From JAFGIN01 sp050301235 (lineage in GTDB: Bacteria > Fibrobacterota > Chitinivibrionia > Chitinivibrionales > Chitinispirillaceae), in NCBI GenBank assembly GCA_050301235.1, contig JBNKZD010000063.1:1-31771 (forward strand): a stretch of DNA of 31,771 nt. The letters run 5' to 3'. The position numbers and the translations under genes were made by a program. Below the pieces are notes generated by a model that was not told the DNA's origin, made no database searches, and was given only the letters and a program-made list of their open reading frames with translations. Shown here in pieces: positions 8,201 to 15,585 of the stretch. Position 1 is the stretch's first letter. The number at the start of each line of letters is the position of its first letter.

Positions 8201-9810
8201 CTCATCAGTGACATGACAAGGCTTTCGCGGTAAGGATCGATCGGCGGATTGGTGACCTGTGCGAAAAGCTGCTTGAAATAGTTATAGAGCAGCTGTGGTT
8301 TGTCGGATAATGCCGCAAGAGCCGCATCATTTCCCATGGAATGAACCGGTTCCTGTGCGGTTTCAATCATTGCAATGAGGGTTGTTTTGATATCTTCAAG
8401 TGTATAGCCGAAGGTCCATTGACGGCGAAGAAGAGACTCATGTTCGATTGCAACCGGACCTGGAACCTGAAAGAGCCCTTTGAGCTCGATGCGGTTCTTT
8501 TCGAGCCAGCGTCGATATGGTTTACGCCGTGAAATAGAGGCCTTGATTTCGTTATCGTAAATGATACGGCTGTTGGCTGTATCTACAATAAACATTTTTC
8601 CTGGAGCAAGACGACCTTTCTGAAGAACGTCTTCGGGTGCAATGTCAAGAACACCCACTTCAGATGCCATCACCACTTTCCCGCTCTTGGTAATTACAAA
8701 GCGGCCTGGTCGAAGACCATTACGGTCGAGTGTGGCTCCGATTTTTGTACCATCAGTAAAAGCAATTGCTGCCGGACCATCCCATGGTTCCATAATCGAT
8801 GAGTGATATTCAAAAAATGACCGTTTATCTTCACTGATATGATACCGGGCACCAAATGCTTCAGGAACCATCATCATCATGGAGTGTTCGACAGAACGTC
8901 CGCTCCATGATAGCAGTTCAAAAACATTGTCAAAAATACCGGAATCGCTCATGTTAAGATCAACGATTGGATACAGTTTTTTGATCTCATCTCCAAACAG
9001 TGGTGAAGAGAGTGTCTTTTCACGGGCAATCATCTTGTTGATATTTCCGCGAAGTGTATTGATTTCACCATTGTGGGCCATGTACCGGAAAGGTTGTGCA
9101 AGTGGCCATGATGGGAATGTGTTGGTGCTGTATCGTTGATGAATCAATGCGATAGCACTTTCAAATGTGGGATCTGCGAGATCCGGGAAAAACTGCTCGA
9201 ACTGATCTGCTACAAACATCCCTTTGTAGGTAATTGTCTTACTTGAGCAGGAAACGACATAAAATTCTTCAATAGTGAAATGCTGACGGGTTGCTTCGCG
9301 TTCCATACATTTACGGGCGATATACAATCTTCTTTCGAGAGCATCACCTGAACTTGTACCGAACTGGATAAAAACCTGCTGCATATACGGCATGCATGAT
9401 TTTGCCATATCACCAAGACATTCAGAATGCACAGGAACATCACGCCATCCTAAAACAGTACCACCTTCACTCGCAACCACTGAAGAAATAATCGAAGCGG
9501 CAGTTGCCCGTTTCTTGGGGTGTTGAGGCAGAAACAGCATTGCAACACCATATTCACCCTGCTTTGGCAGTTTGAATCCGATTTTTTCTGCTTCTTTTAC
9601 AAAGAAAGAATGTGGCAACTGGACCAGCATACCTGCTCCATCACCAGTTTTAGAGTCACCGCCAATTGCACCCCGGTGGGCAAGTTTTTTAAGTATGGTG
9701 ATACCATCACCAACGATCTGGTGTGTTCGCTCACCGTTTACATTGACAACAAAGCCGACACCACAGGCATCATGTTCGTAAAACGGATCGTACAATCCCT
9801 GCTTTTTCAT
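5284..9810 (-). CDS. gltB: Glutamate synthase large (alpha) subunit
   Basis: This is the catalytic GOGAT subunit of about 1508 residues. Domains in order are the class II glutaminase with nucleophile Cys16 (ACGVGF), the central domain, the FMN-binding synthase barrel (GEGGQLAG and SGHDGGTGNSP), and a C-terminal GXGXG beta-helix. CxxxxxCxxxxC near residues 1115-1127 holds the [3Fe-4S] cluster. I chose the ATG at 9810, giving MKKQGLYDP. A TTG 18 bp upstream is also in frame, but GAGG lies 12 nt before the ATG and the ATG start fits family N termini. The propeptide before Cys16 would be only 15 residues, shorter than the 42 of E. coli. It forms an operon with gltD and diverges from glnN. Confidence 0.97.
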   Translation of the reverse strand: MKKQGLYDPFYEHDACGVGFVVNVNGERTHQIVGDGITILKKLAHRGAIGGDSKTGDGAGMLVQLPHSFFVKEAEKIGFKLPKQGEYGVAMLFLPQHPKKRATAASIISSVVASEGGTVLGWRDVPVHSECLGDMAKSCMPYMQQVFIQFGTSSGDALERRLYIARKCMEREATRQHFTIEEFYVVSCSSKTITYKGMFVADQFEQFFPDLADPTFESAIALIHQRYSTNTFPSWPLAQPFRYMAHNGEINTLRGNINKMIAREKTLSSPLFGDEIKKLYPIVDLNMSDSGIFDNVFELLSWSGRSVEHSMMMMVPEAFGARYHISEDKRSFFEYHSSIMEPWDGPAAIAFTDGTKIGATLDRNGLRPGRFVITKSGKVVMASEVGVLDIAPEDVLQKGRLAPGKMFIVDTANSRIIYDNEIKASISRRKPYRRWLEKNRIELKGLFQVPGPVAIEHESLLRRQWTFGYTLEDIKTTLIAMIETAQEPVHSMGNDAALAALSDKPQLLYNYFKQLFAQVTNPPIDPYRESLVMSLMSFIGREGNLLDETPEHCHQLKLPHPVLSNDDMKKLYNLDVDSYKSCVLPMHFDAQLGAKGLEPALANLCKLAEQKIDEGFSLLILSDRDVSGSKAPIPALLATSAVHHHLIKTQKRQLTGLIIETGEARDVMHFACLIGFGASAVNPYLAFELIAKLKEQGKVQGKLETNIEHYITAIKKGLLKVMSKMGVSTIRSYRGAQIFEAVGLNEEFVNRYFPGTSSRIGGVGIEIIAEEVLKRHSIAFSNDDDALEALDSGGNFQFRRFSEKHLYTPEAITFIHRAVRESDYGFYKQYAAVINDSSKNLCTLRGLFLFKQRKSVPIDEVEPVESIVKRFVTSAMSFGSISKEAHETIAIAMNRLGAASNSGEGGEDEERYIPLPNGDLKKSMIKQVASGRFGVTSNYLVNSKELQIKMAQGAKPGEGGQLAGLKVNDIIAKVRFSTPGVTLISPPPHHDIYSIEDLAQLIFDLKNANPEARVSVKLVAEVGVGTVAAGVAKGKADMVLISGHDGGTGNSPISSIKHAGIPWEIGLAETQQTLVLNRLRDKIRVQTDGQLRTGRDVVIAALLGAEEYGFGTSTLVSLGCIMMRKCHVNTCPVGVATQDPRLRAKFAGKPEHLMNYMKYIAQDAREIMAELGFRTIDEMIGRVDVLDVNKAIDHWKTNGLDFSKILTVPALPEGGSLRCTGKQNHDFSLSIDNELIEKANDAIENEAPVKIDMPIYNYNRTAGATLSSAVSKKHGSKGLPSDTIHAKFTGSAGQSFGAFLASGITFELEGDANDYFGKGLSGGKLIVYPHHKSTFRPHKNSITGNVNLFGATSGRVFINGMAGERFAVRNSGAVAVVEGIGDHGCEYMTGGIVVVLGRTGVNFAAGMSGGIAFVLDEDQLFDTKCNLEMVDIEPVVDAEDKNLLYGLIQEHVKLTNSEHASAILRDWTEMLPQFVKVMPIDYRRALERLRKAESKETETVALTEEVFR

Positions 9811-10106
9811 GCGCTTTTTGTACCTCAAGTTCGTGAAAGTTTATAGAAAAGTGAAATTTATACAAAAAAGTATCACATATATGAATCTGCCGGTTCTACG
9901 GCAAAAATTAAAATCGTACAAATATATAAAAAAAACAGTCATTCATAAAGCACTTATTTTTAATTCGTTTTATTTTAACATTTTTAGGAGTATTGAATTA
10001 TCAAGTTACCATAATCTATATATATACGGATTAAAATTATTGATCAGGTTCAGATTTTCAAATTTCACGAACCTGCAGAAACGATAGCACAATAGTTTAG
10101 TACATA

Positions 10107-10127
10107 TTTGTATTGTGTTGATACAAA
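10107..10127. promoter_or_regulatory. Inverted repeat in the gltB-glnN region
   Basis: Arms TTTGTAT (10107-10113) and ATACAAA (10121-10127) are perfect with a 7-nt spacer. The left arm overlaps one of two direct TATTGTG copies (10111 and 10137) and pairs with a CACAATA at 10089-10095. This clustering suggests binding sites for a dimeric regulator, which is inference. Confidence 0.35.
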
Positions 10128-10223
10128 ATTGTTCCGTATTGTGAGGCGAGTAACTGGCCGTTTAATAGCCGTTTTCCTTAAGTTACTGATTAAAACCGTA
10201 AATTTTCCAGTAATTGGACCTGG

Positions 10224-10244
10224 TTTGAATGGTTGCCATTCAAA
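10224..10244. promoter_or_regulatory. 21-bp perfect palindrome upstream of glnN
   Basis: Arms TTTGAATGG (10224-10232) and CCATTCAAA (10236-10244) pair perfectly around a TTG centre. It lies about 70 bp upstream of the proposed glnN -35 box and has no T-run on either side, so an operator fits better than a terminator. The binding protein is unknown. Confidence 0.5.
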
Positions 10245-10313
10245 AGAACTTGTTACCTTTATCGGCCCGATATTTGATACAGTGAGGCCAGTTTGATCTG
10301 TTCAATCTAACTA

Positions 10314-10341
10314 TTGAGCATAAGCTATTTTATCATGTAAT
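10314..10341 (+). promoter_or_regulatory. Putative glnN sigma-70 promoter
   Basis: TTGAGC (10314-10319) and TGTAAT (10336-10341) are separated by 16 bp, about 55 bp before the glnN start. The boxes match four and five of six consensus bases. Called by eye only. Confidence 0.4.
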
Positions 10342-10397
10342 AAGTAAGTAATATAGATTACATCTTTATACGTATAACTATTTTCAGAAAGGTTTTT

Positions 10398-12590
10398 ATG
10401 AGCAGCAGAAGCGAAGTAACACAGCTTATCGAACCAAAAGTAACCGAAAAGGTTGATTTACCTCTTCAGGCATCAAAGTATTATGGAGTTAATACTTTCA
10501 GTGAAGTTGTGATGCAGAAGATGATCTCTGAAAAGACATTTAATGCTTTTAAAAAATGGCAGGATGGTGGTCAGGTTATTTCTTCTGCACAAGCTGATGA
10601 AATTGCACTGGCTATGAAAGATTGGGCAATCAGTAAAGGTGCAACAGCATATACACACTGGTTCCAGCCCATGACCGGTCTTACCGCTGAAAAACATGAT
10701 GCATTTATTTCCATCAGCAGTGTTGGAAGTGTTATTGAAAAGTTCAGCGGATCCAAACTGATCCAGGGTGAACCTGATGCATCATCATTCCCTTCCGGTG
10801 GAATCCGTGCTACATTTGAAGCCCGTGGTTATACAGCATGGGATCCTTCATCTCCTGCATTTATTACAGAAGTTGATAATGGTAAAACACTCTGTATTCC
10901 AACAATTTTTGTCTCCTACACCGGAGAAGCACTTGATAAAAAGTTGCCACTTCTGCGCAGTGATGCAGCTATCAGTAAAGCTGCTGTTGAATTGTTAAAA
11001 CTTTTTGGTCATGATGTAGCCAGTGTTTATTCTACATGCGGTCCTGAACAGGAATATTTCCTTATCGATGAAGCATATTACCGTATGCGTTCGGATCTTC
11101 TCCTCACCGGTCGCACACTTCTTGGTGCACCGTCACCAAAGGGGCAGCAACTTGAAGATCAGTATTTCGGTTCAATCAAAGACCGTGTTCTCAATTATAT
11201 GCATGATGTAAGCGTCGAAGCTTACAAACTTGGTATTCCCGTAACAACTCGGCATAATGAAGTTGCTCCGCACCAGTATGAATTTGCGCCAATTTTTGAG
11301 CCGTCAAACCTCGCAGCAGATCATAACCAGCTCCTTATGGATCTCATGAAGAGAGTTGCATCCCGGCATGGTCTTGTTTGTCTGCTTCATGAAAAACCAT
11401 TTGCAGGTGTTAATGGAAGTGGAAAGCACGTTAACTGGTCGATGTCTGATAATAAAGGCAATAACCTTCTCAACCCTGGAGATACACCTCAGGATAATCT
11501 TCTGTTCCTTACTGTATTGAGCAGTGTTATTCATGCTGTATACAATAACAGTGACATCCTGCGTGCGGGGATTGCATCTGCCGGAAATGAACATCGCCTT
11601 GGTGCAAATGAAGCCCCACCAGCTATTATCAGTATTTTCCTTGGTGAGCAGCTCACTAATGTTGTCAACATGATTGAAAGCGGCAAGTTTGAAAAGGCAA
11701 AGCAGCAGGATCTTGTTGATCTTGGTGTCAAGCTCCTTCCTCGTTTTACCAAAGATACAACCGATCGCAACAGAACATCTCCATTCGCATTTACCGGTGC
11801 AAAATTCGAATTCAGAGCCTGTGGAAGTGCGATGAATATTTCTACATCTCTGACCGTGATCAATACTATCGTTGCCGATTCAATGAGTATCGTTGTTGAG
11901 AGAATCAAAGCTGAAGCTGCCAAGGGTGGTGAATTCAGTGCTGCAGTTCTTAAAGTCCTTGCTGGGGTTATTAAGGAATCACGCAATATTCTGTTCGAAG
12001 GCAATAACTATTCAGATGAATGGAAAAAGGAAGCTGAAAAGCGCGGTCTTCCGAATGTTGCTTCAACCCCTGAAGCTCTGAAGGCACTTGCGACTCCAAA
12101 GGCTATCTCGTTGTTTGAACGTCAGGGTGTTTTCTCCAAAGTTGAACTTCAGGCTCGTTATATTATATGGCTTGAAGCTTACGAGAAGATTCTTGATATT
12201 GAAGCAAAAACCCTTGTCGATATCGTTAAGACACAGGTATTACCTTCTGCTTATGATTATCAGGCAGACCTGGCCAGTGGTTTTGAACTGCTCAAGGAAC
12301 TCAATGATTCTAAATCAGTTGCATTTGTAGATGGTGCTCTTGAGGATCGTAAAGAGGCTCTTGCTCAGCTTACTGCTGATGTCTATTATATCAGAAAGAA
12401 CATCAAGGAACTTGAAGAAGCTCTTCATAAGATGCATTCAATGGAACTTGAAGCCCGCACCGCATTCATTTTCAAGGATGTTAAAGAGCATATGGATCAT
12501 ATTCGTCGCCATGTTGATGCTCTCGAACAGACAATGTCTGATTCACTCTGGACATTGCCTAAGTACAGAGAAATGCTCTTTATCAGCTAA
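10398..12590 (+). CDS. glnN: Glutamine synthetase type III
   Basis: The 730-residue length, almost twice that of GlnA, is diagnostic of GSIII, the dodecameric family first described in Bacteroides and also found in cyanobacteria. It makes glutamine from glutamate, ammonia and ATP in the cytosol. The N-terminal GSIII domain carries ASSFPSGGIRATFEARGYTAWDP. The catalytic core has EQEYF, HNEVAPHQYEFAPIFE, GVNGSGKHVNWS and NEHRLGANEAPP, which include the metal and ammonia-site residues. The C-terminal 130 residues are helical, as in the family. The start ATG has AAAGG 5 nt upstream. It is monocistronic, closed by a strong terminator, and diverges from gltBD, so both halves of GS-GOGAT can share one control region. 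Confidence 0.97.
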   Translation: MSSRSEVTQLIEPKVTEKVDLPLQASKYYGVNTFSEVVMQKMISEKTFNAFKKWQDGGQVISSAQADEIALAMKDWAISKGATAYTHWFQPMTGLTAEKHDAFISISSVGSVIEKFSGSKLIQGEPDASSFPSGGIRATFEARGYTAWDPSSPAFITEVDNGKTLCIPTIFVSYTGEALDKKLPLLRSDAAISKAAVELLKLFGHDVASVYSTCGPEQEYFLIDEAYYRMRSDLLLTGRTLLGAPSPKGQQLEDQYFGSIKDRVLNYMHDVSVEAYKLGIPVTTRHNEVAPHQYEFAPIFEPSNLAADHNQLLMDLMKRVASRHGLVCLLHEKPFAGVNGSGKHVNWSMSDNKGNNLLNPGDTPQDNLLFLTVLSSVIHAVYNNSDILRAGIASAGNEHRLGANEAPPAIISIFLGEQLTNVVNMIESGKFEKAKQQDLVDLGVKLLPRFTKDTTDRNRTSPFAFTGAKFEFRACGSAMNISTSLTVINTIVADSMSIVVERIKAEAAKGGEFSAAVLKVLAGVIKESRNILFEGNNYSDEWKKEAEKRGLPNVASTPEALKALATPKAISLFERQGVFSKVELQARYIIWLEAYEKILDIEAKTLVDIVKTQVLPSAYDYQADLASGFELLKELNDSKSVAFVDGALEDRKEALAQLTADVYYIRKNIKELEEALHKMHSMELEARTAFIFKDVKEHMDHIRRHVDALEQTMSDSLWTLPKYREMLFIS

Positions 12591-12619
12591 CTTTAGACTG
12601 ATATATTCTGTATTTAAAG

Positions 12620-12646
12620 GCTCCCGTTTTTCGGGAGCTTTTTTTT
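12620..12646 (+). terminator. Rho-independent terminator of glnN
   Basis: Stem GCTCCCG (12620-12626) and CGGGAGC (12632-12638) with a TTTTT loop is followed by eight T residues. It starts 30 bp after the glnN stop. Confidence 0.95.
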
Positions 12647-12873
12647 AAAATAAAATACCTGTTTCATTTCCTTAAAAATCTTCAGGTATTGGTTTCAAGT
12701 CGCAAAGGATAGTCAACTAACGACTTGATTTTTAATCGATTAGCTTCTTCTATACTGATTTGACCTGTGGTCGCATCCCTGAATACATTCTACTATTCAC
12801 TTAATAGGTTGTCACTATGATGGTTTAATAATAAAATTTTATCTGCTATTACTAATTATGACCGGAGGAACAA
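12647..12873 (+). promoter_or_regulatory. Leader region of the signalling cluster
   Basis: This is the only sizeable gap before the first kinase gene, so its promoter should lie here. An inverted repeat with arms TCAAGTCG (12695-12702) and CGACTTGA (12721-12728) is perfect. A weak promoter guess is TTGACC (12760-12765) with TACATT (12784-12789), 18-bp spacing. GGAGG stands 5 nt before the GTG start. Confidence 0.35.
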
Positions 12874-14967
12874 GTGAGTTCATCTCCAGAAAATGGCTAT
12901 CTTCGTTCAAGCACACTGCACTTTGCCCGTAAAATGTGTCAATCAATTTATGATATGGCTGGTATCTCTTATACAGTGAACGAAGCGTCATTCCAGGAGG
13001 CATCATTCATTTCCACCTATAAAATGATTACATTCATCTCTTTTTCCGGTATGATTCAAGGTAATTATTTATGCAGTTGTGATGAAGCTGTAGCATTAAA
13101 AATCATAGGGGCTTACAGCGAAGGAATGACGGATCAACAGATTCGTGAAATGCGGCTTGAATTCAGCGGATTTATAAAAGAATTGCTTAACTTGTCGGTT
13201 GGCCAGTCGATAGTGGAATTAGAGAAAAATTTTGGTGATCTGACATTCAACCCTAGTACGGTTGTATATGGAGAACTGGATTTTCCAGAATTTCTATCTG
13301 GTAACATTCTTCTGGAGAATGCTAATGGTAACATTTTATGCGGATTTTCACTCAATCTTGCAAATTTACGTATTGGACAAAAGCTGGAAGAAGCACTAGT
13401 AGAGATTGAACGAAAAACTGCTGAAGCGCTGGAGGCAAAGAAAAATATTTCCAGTATTCTGGAACTATTACCAATCGGTCTGGTAGCGATAGATCAGTTC
13501 GGCAAAATTTTACCAGGATACAGCAAGTCTATGCATGCAGTTGCCGGGGTTGACAGTGATGTGTCACTTGTGGGTAATTTGTTGACTGGTTTGCTTAAAA
13601 TTGACGAAAAATCAGGTGTTGCCTGGAAAAACTGGCTTAAACTGGTTTTTACAAAATATAACCAGATACCATTTAGAGATCTTCATGAATTATGTGAAAT
13701 CAATGAAGTAAAAACTGCTGATCAAAGAATTCTAAAGTTTGAATGGTATCCGGTAGTTGATACTATACGTAATGTAATGGAGAAATTGCTTGTTGTGGTG
13801 GAAGATGTGACCCAGCAGCGCAATCTTGAATGCAAAATGAAAGAGCTCAACAGCAAGCACCAGGAAAATCTTGATATGGTTTCGCAAATAGTCAATATCG
13901 GTCCGGAAGAAGTGACCGATTTTATTTATGATTCTTCACAACTGTTAACTGATGCTCAGAACATCGTTGAAGAAGAGAGGCATAATCGCGCGTTTATAGA
14001 TGATTTGTTCAGGACGTTTCATACACTGAAGGGAAGTTCAGGGCAATTCCAGTTCACCGCACTTCAGGAAATGGCCCACAAAGTTGAAGATCACCTTCGG
14101 ATGTATCGCAATGCCAGTTGTGATATTGATGATGGTATTATATCTGAAGTAAAGTCTTCGATTCGGGATGCCAGGAATTATATCACAAGGATCAAAGATA
14201 TCCGCGCAAAACTGGGAGGCAAAAATGAGACGTTACGCCAGAAAGCAACCCGTGATCCTGATACGATAATGGTGAGCGCCGGAAAGATTGAAGATGTAAA
14301 AAACAGAAGTAAAAAGTTGCTTGTGAAGGGGAAAAATTTTATTAGTGATCCGATGTTTATTGATGAGATGGTACAATGTCACAATGCTCTTTGTGAACTG
14401 AAAAGAATGAAGCTGTCATTCTTTCTCTCTTCTCTTGGATCACTGGCATATAATATAGGGGAAAAAACAGGGAAGAAAGTATCGTTGTCAATTACTCAAG
14501 ATATCGGTATTGAAATAGATATTATAAGAATAATTCACCAGTGTTTCATTCATCTGATCAATAATGCTATCGATCATGGGATTGAACCCCCGAAAGAACG
14601 ACTAATGGTTGGGAAGATAGAGTGTGGTGTTATTGTCATTTCGGGAAAAAAAGAAAACGACTCCTACGTGATCTCCTTTGAAGATGATGGTAAGGGAGTA
14701 GACTTTGATGCAGTTAAAGAGAAAATTAAAGGTCTTTTTGGTATGTCTGATAATGATATTGAAAGAATTGACGATGAAGAAATGCTGAGATTTTTATTCA
14801 AACCTGGGTTTACGACCCGCCCATCTGTAACGATGCAGTCGGGGAGAGGAGTAGGGCTGGATTTTGTATATCACACCTCGAAAAAACTTGGTGGCGATGT
14901 GAAAATTAAAAGTATAAGAGGGAGAGGCACAACAGTTTCATTAATTGTGCCTGTTCCGGAAAATTAA
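12874..14967 (+). CDS. CheX-PAS-HPt-HATPase hybrid kinase, paralogue 1
   Basis: This is a 697-residue cytosolic signalling protein with no transmembrane segment. Residues about 1-165 resemble the CheX/CheC phosphatase fold and keep the active-site ExxN pattern (E103, N106, in KELLN). A helical linker leads to a PAS-like domain (about 190-320). An HPt domain follows with phospho-acceptor His383 (FHTLKGSSGQF). A CheA P3-like helical region precedes a CheA-type ATPase with N box HLINNAIDHGIE (560-571), DDGKG near 605, FKPGFTT and GRGVGLD near 660. The protein ends right after the ATPase, so the CheW-like P5 domain of CheA is absent. It should autophosphorylate on His383 and pass phosphate to a receiver, most likely the adjacent one, while the CheX part may remove it. 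The GTG start is set by GGAGG 5 nt upstream. Confidence 0.85.
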   Translation: MSSSPENGYLRSSTLHFARKMCQSIYDMAGISYTVNEASFQEASFISTYKMITFISFSGMIQGNYLCSCDEAVALKIIGAYSEGMTDQQIREMRLEFSGFIKELLNLSVGQSIVELEKNFGDLTFNPSTVVYGELDFPEFLSGNILLENANGNILCGFSLNLANLRIGQKLEEALVEIERKTAEALEAKKNISSILELLPIGLVAIDQFGKILPGYSKSMHAVAGVDSDVSLVGNLLTGLLKIDEKSGVAWKNWLKLVFTKYNQIPFRDLHELCEINEVKTADQRILKFEWYPVVDTIRNVMEKLLVVVEDVTQQRNLECKMKELNSKHQENLDMVSQIVNIGPEEVTDFIYDSSQLLTDAQNIVEEERHNRAFIDDLFRTFHTLKGSSGQFQFTALQEMAHKVEDHLRMYRNASCDIDDGIISEVKSSIRDARNYITRIKDIRAKLGGKNETLRQKATRDPDTIMVSAGKIEDVKNRSKKLLVKGKNFISDPMFIDEMVQCHNALCELKRMKLSFFLSSLGSLAYNIGEKTGKKVSLSITQDIGIEIDIIRIIHQCFIHLINNAIDHGIEPPKERLMVGKIECGVIVISGKKENDSYVISFEDDGKGVDFDAVKEKIKGLFGMSDNDIERIDDEEMLRFLFKPGFTTRPSVTMQSGRGVGLDFVYHTSKKLGGDVKIKSIRGRGTTVSLIVPVPEN

Positions 14968-14989
14968 AATCGAAAACACCCTCATAATC

Positions 14990-15041
14990 GTCAGTCCGGA
15001 CTGACCGGAGGTGCTAAAGGTCAGACAAATTTAAAATTTGT
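14990..15041 (+). promoter_or_regulatory. Two palindromes in the kinase 1 - receiver 1 spacer
   Basis: The 97-bp spacer holds a perfect 16-bp palindrome GTCAGTCCGGACTGAC (14990-15005) and a 17-bp one with arms ACAAATTT and AAATTTGT (15025-15032, 15034-15041). Neither has a U-tract of terminator type. They could be an RNA stem affecting expression of the receiver relative to the kinase, or operator sites. Confidence 0.4.
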
Positions 15042-15064
15042 AAAAAGTAAAGGGAGGTCATTGT

Positions 15065-15448
15065 ATGCCAAAGACTGTTGTAATTGTGGATGATTCAAAG
15101 TTTCTGATTAAGCAGATTGTCGAATTTTTTGAAAACCAACTCGGTTTTCAGGTTATGGCATTGGGAAATGATGGAAATGATGCAGTTGAACTTTACAAGA
15201 AGTATAAACCGGACCTTATCACGTTGGATATTACAATGCCCAATAAGGATGGTACGGATGCATTGAAAGAGATTATGAAGGAGTTTCCTGATGCAAATAT
15301 TCTCATGATTTCAGCTGTTCGGGGAAGTGCTATGCTTGATTGTATGAATGCTGGTGCGAAAGGGTATATCGAAAAGCCGTTAAAGTTTGCAGATAGTGAA
15401 TTCGTGAATGACTTTAAGGAAACGGTAAATCAAATATTTACAGGATAA
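15065..15448 (+). CDS. CheY-like single-domain response regulator 1
   Basis: The 127-residue protein is a bare receiver domain. Acidic pocket D9/D10, phospho-acceptor D55 (LITLDITMP), S83 (MISAVRG) and K104 (IEKPLKF) are all in place, so it should be phosphorylated. There is no output domain, so it must act by binding another protein. GGGAGG stands 7 nt before the ATG. About 80% of residues match the second receiver at 20741-21124 by my count, with many synonymous changes at DNA level, so the duplication is old and constrained. Neighbours suggest the HPt kinases as phosphate donors and the CheX-like domains as phosphatases. Confidence 0.93.
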   Translation: MPKTVVIVDDSKFLIKQIVEFFENQLGFQVMALGNDGNDAVELYKKYKPDLITLDITMPNKDGTDALKEIMKEFPDANILMISAVRGSAMLDCMNAGAKGYIEKPLKFADSEFVNDFKETVNQIFTG

Positions 15449-15498
15449 TTTTTTACATCGAAACAGTCACTGATAGAAATCAAAACCTCAGAAAATAC

Positions 15499-15526
15499 TT
15501 TACTTGTAAAATGTTTAGTATATAAT
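15499..15526 (+). promoter_or_regulatory. Putative promoter of kinase 2
   Basis: TTTACT (15499-15504) and a consensus TATAAT (15521-15526) are 16 bp apart, about 60 bp before the TTG start. The 137-bp gap after receiver 1 makes a separate promoter plausible. Confidence 0.4.
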
Positions 15527-15585
15527 GTAAAACTGATATATGGATTTGTTTTTATTTCAGATAACAATGAAATTGGGGGGAAAGG

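Larger units (their letters stand above)
9811..10397. other. Divergent control region between gltB and glnN
   Basis: This 587-bp AT-rich gap has no supported gene; the short lysine/isoleucine-rich frames inside look like AT-rich noise. It contains two clear inverted repeats (10107-10127 and 10224-10244) and a likely glnN promoter (10314-10341). The heptamer TATTGTG occurs at 10111 and 10137, with its complement CACAATA at 10089. I searched for a sigma-54 promoter (TGGCAC-N5-TTGC) and found none. Candidate gltB promoters on the minus strand are weak and several are equally good, so I do not place one. Confidence 0.6.

Noticed and set aside
9809..10296. Two small plus-strand frames (92 and 62 codons) between gltB and glnN
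   Set aside because: They run through palindromes and promoter-like DNA, one begins inside gltB, and the translations are Lys/Ile/Phe/Tyr-rich noise.
10200..10397. Sigma-54 promoter or NtrC sites upstream of glnN
   Set aside because: No TGGCAC-N5-TTGC pattern was found; the nearest string has the wrong spacing and bases.
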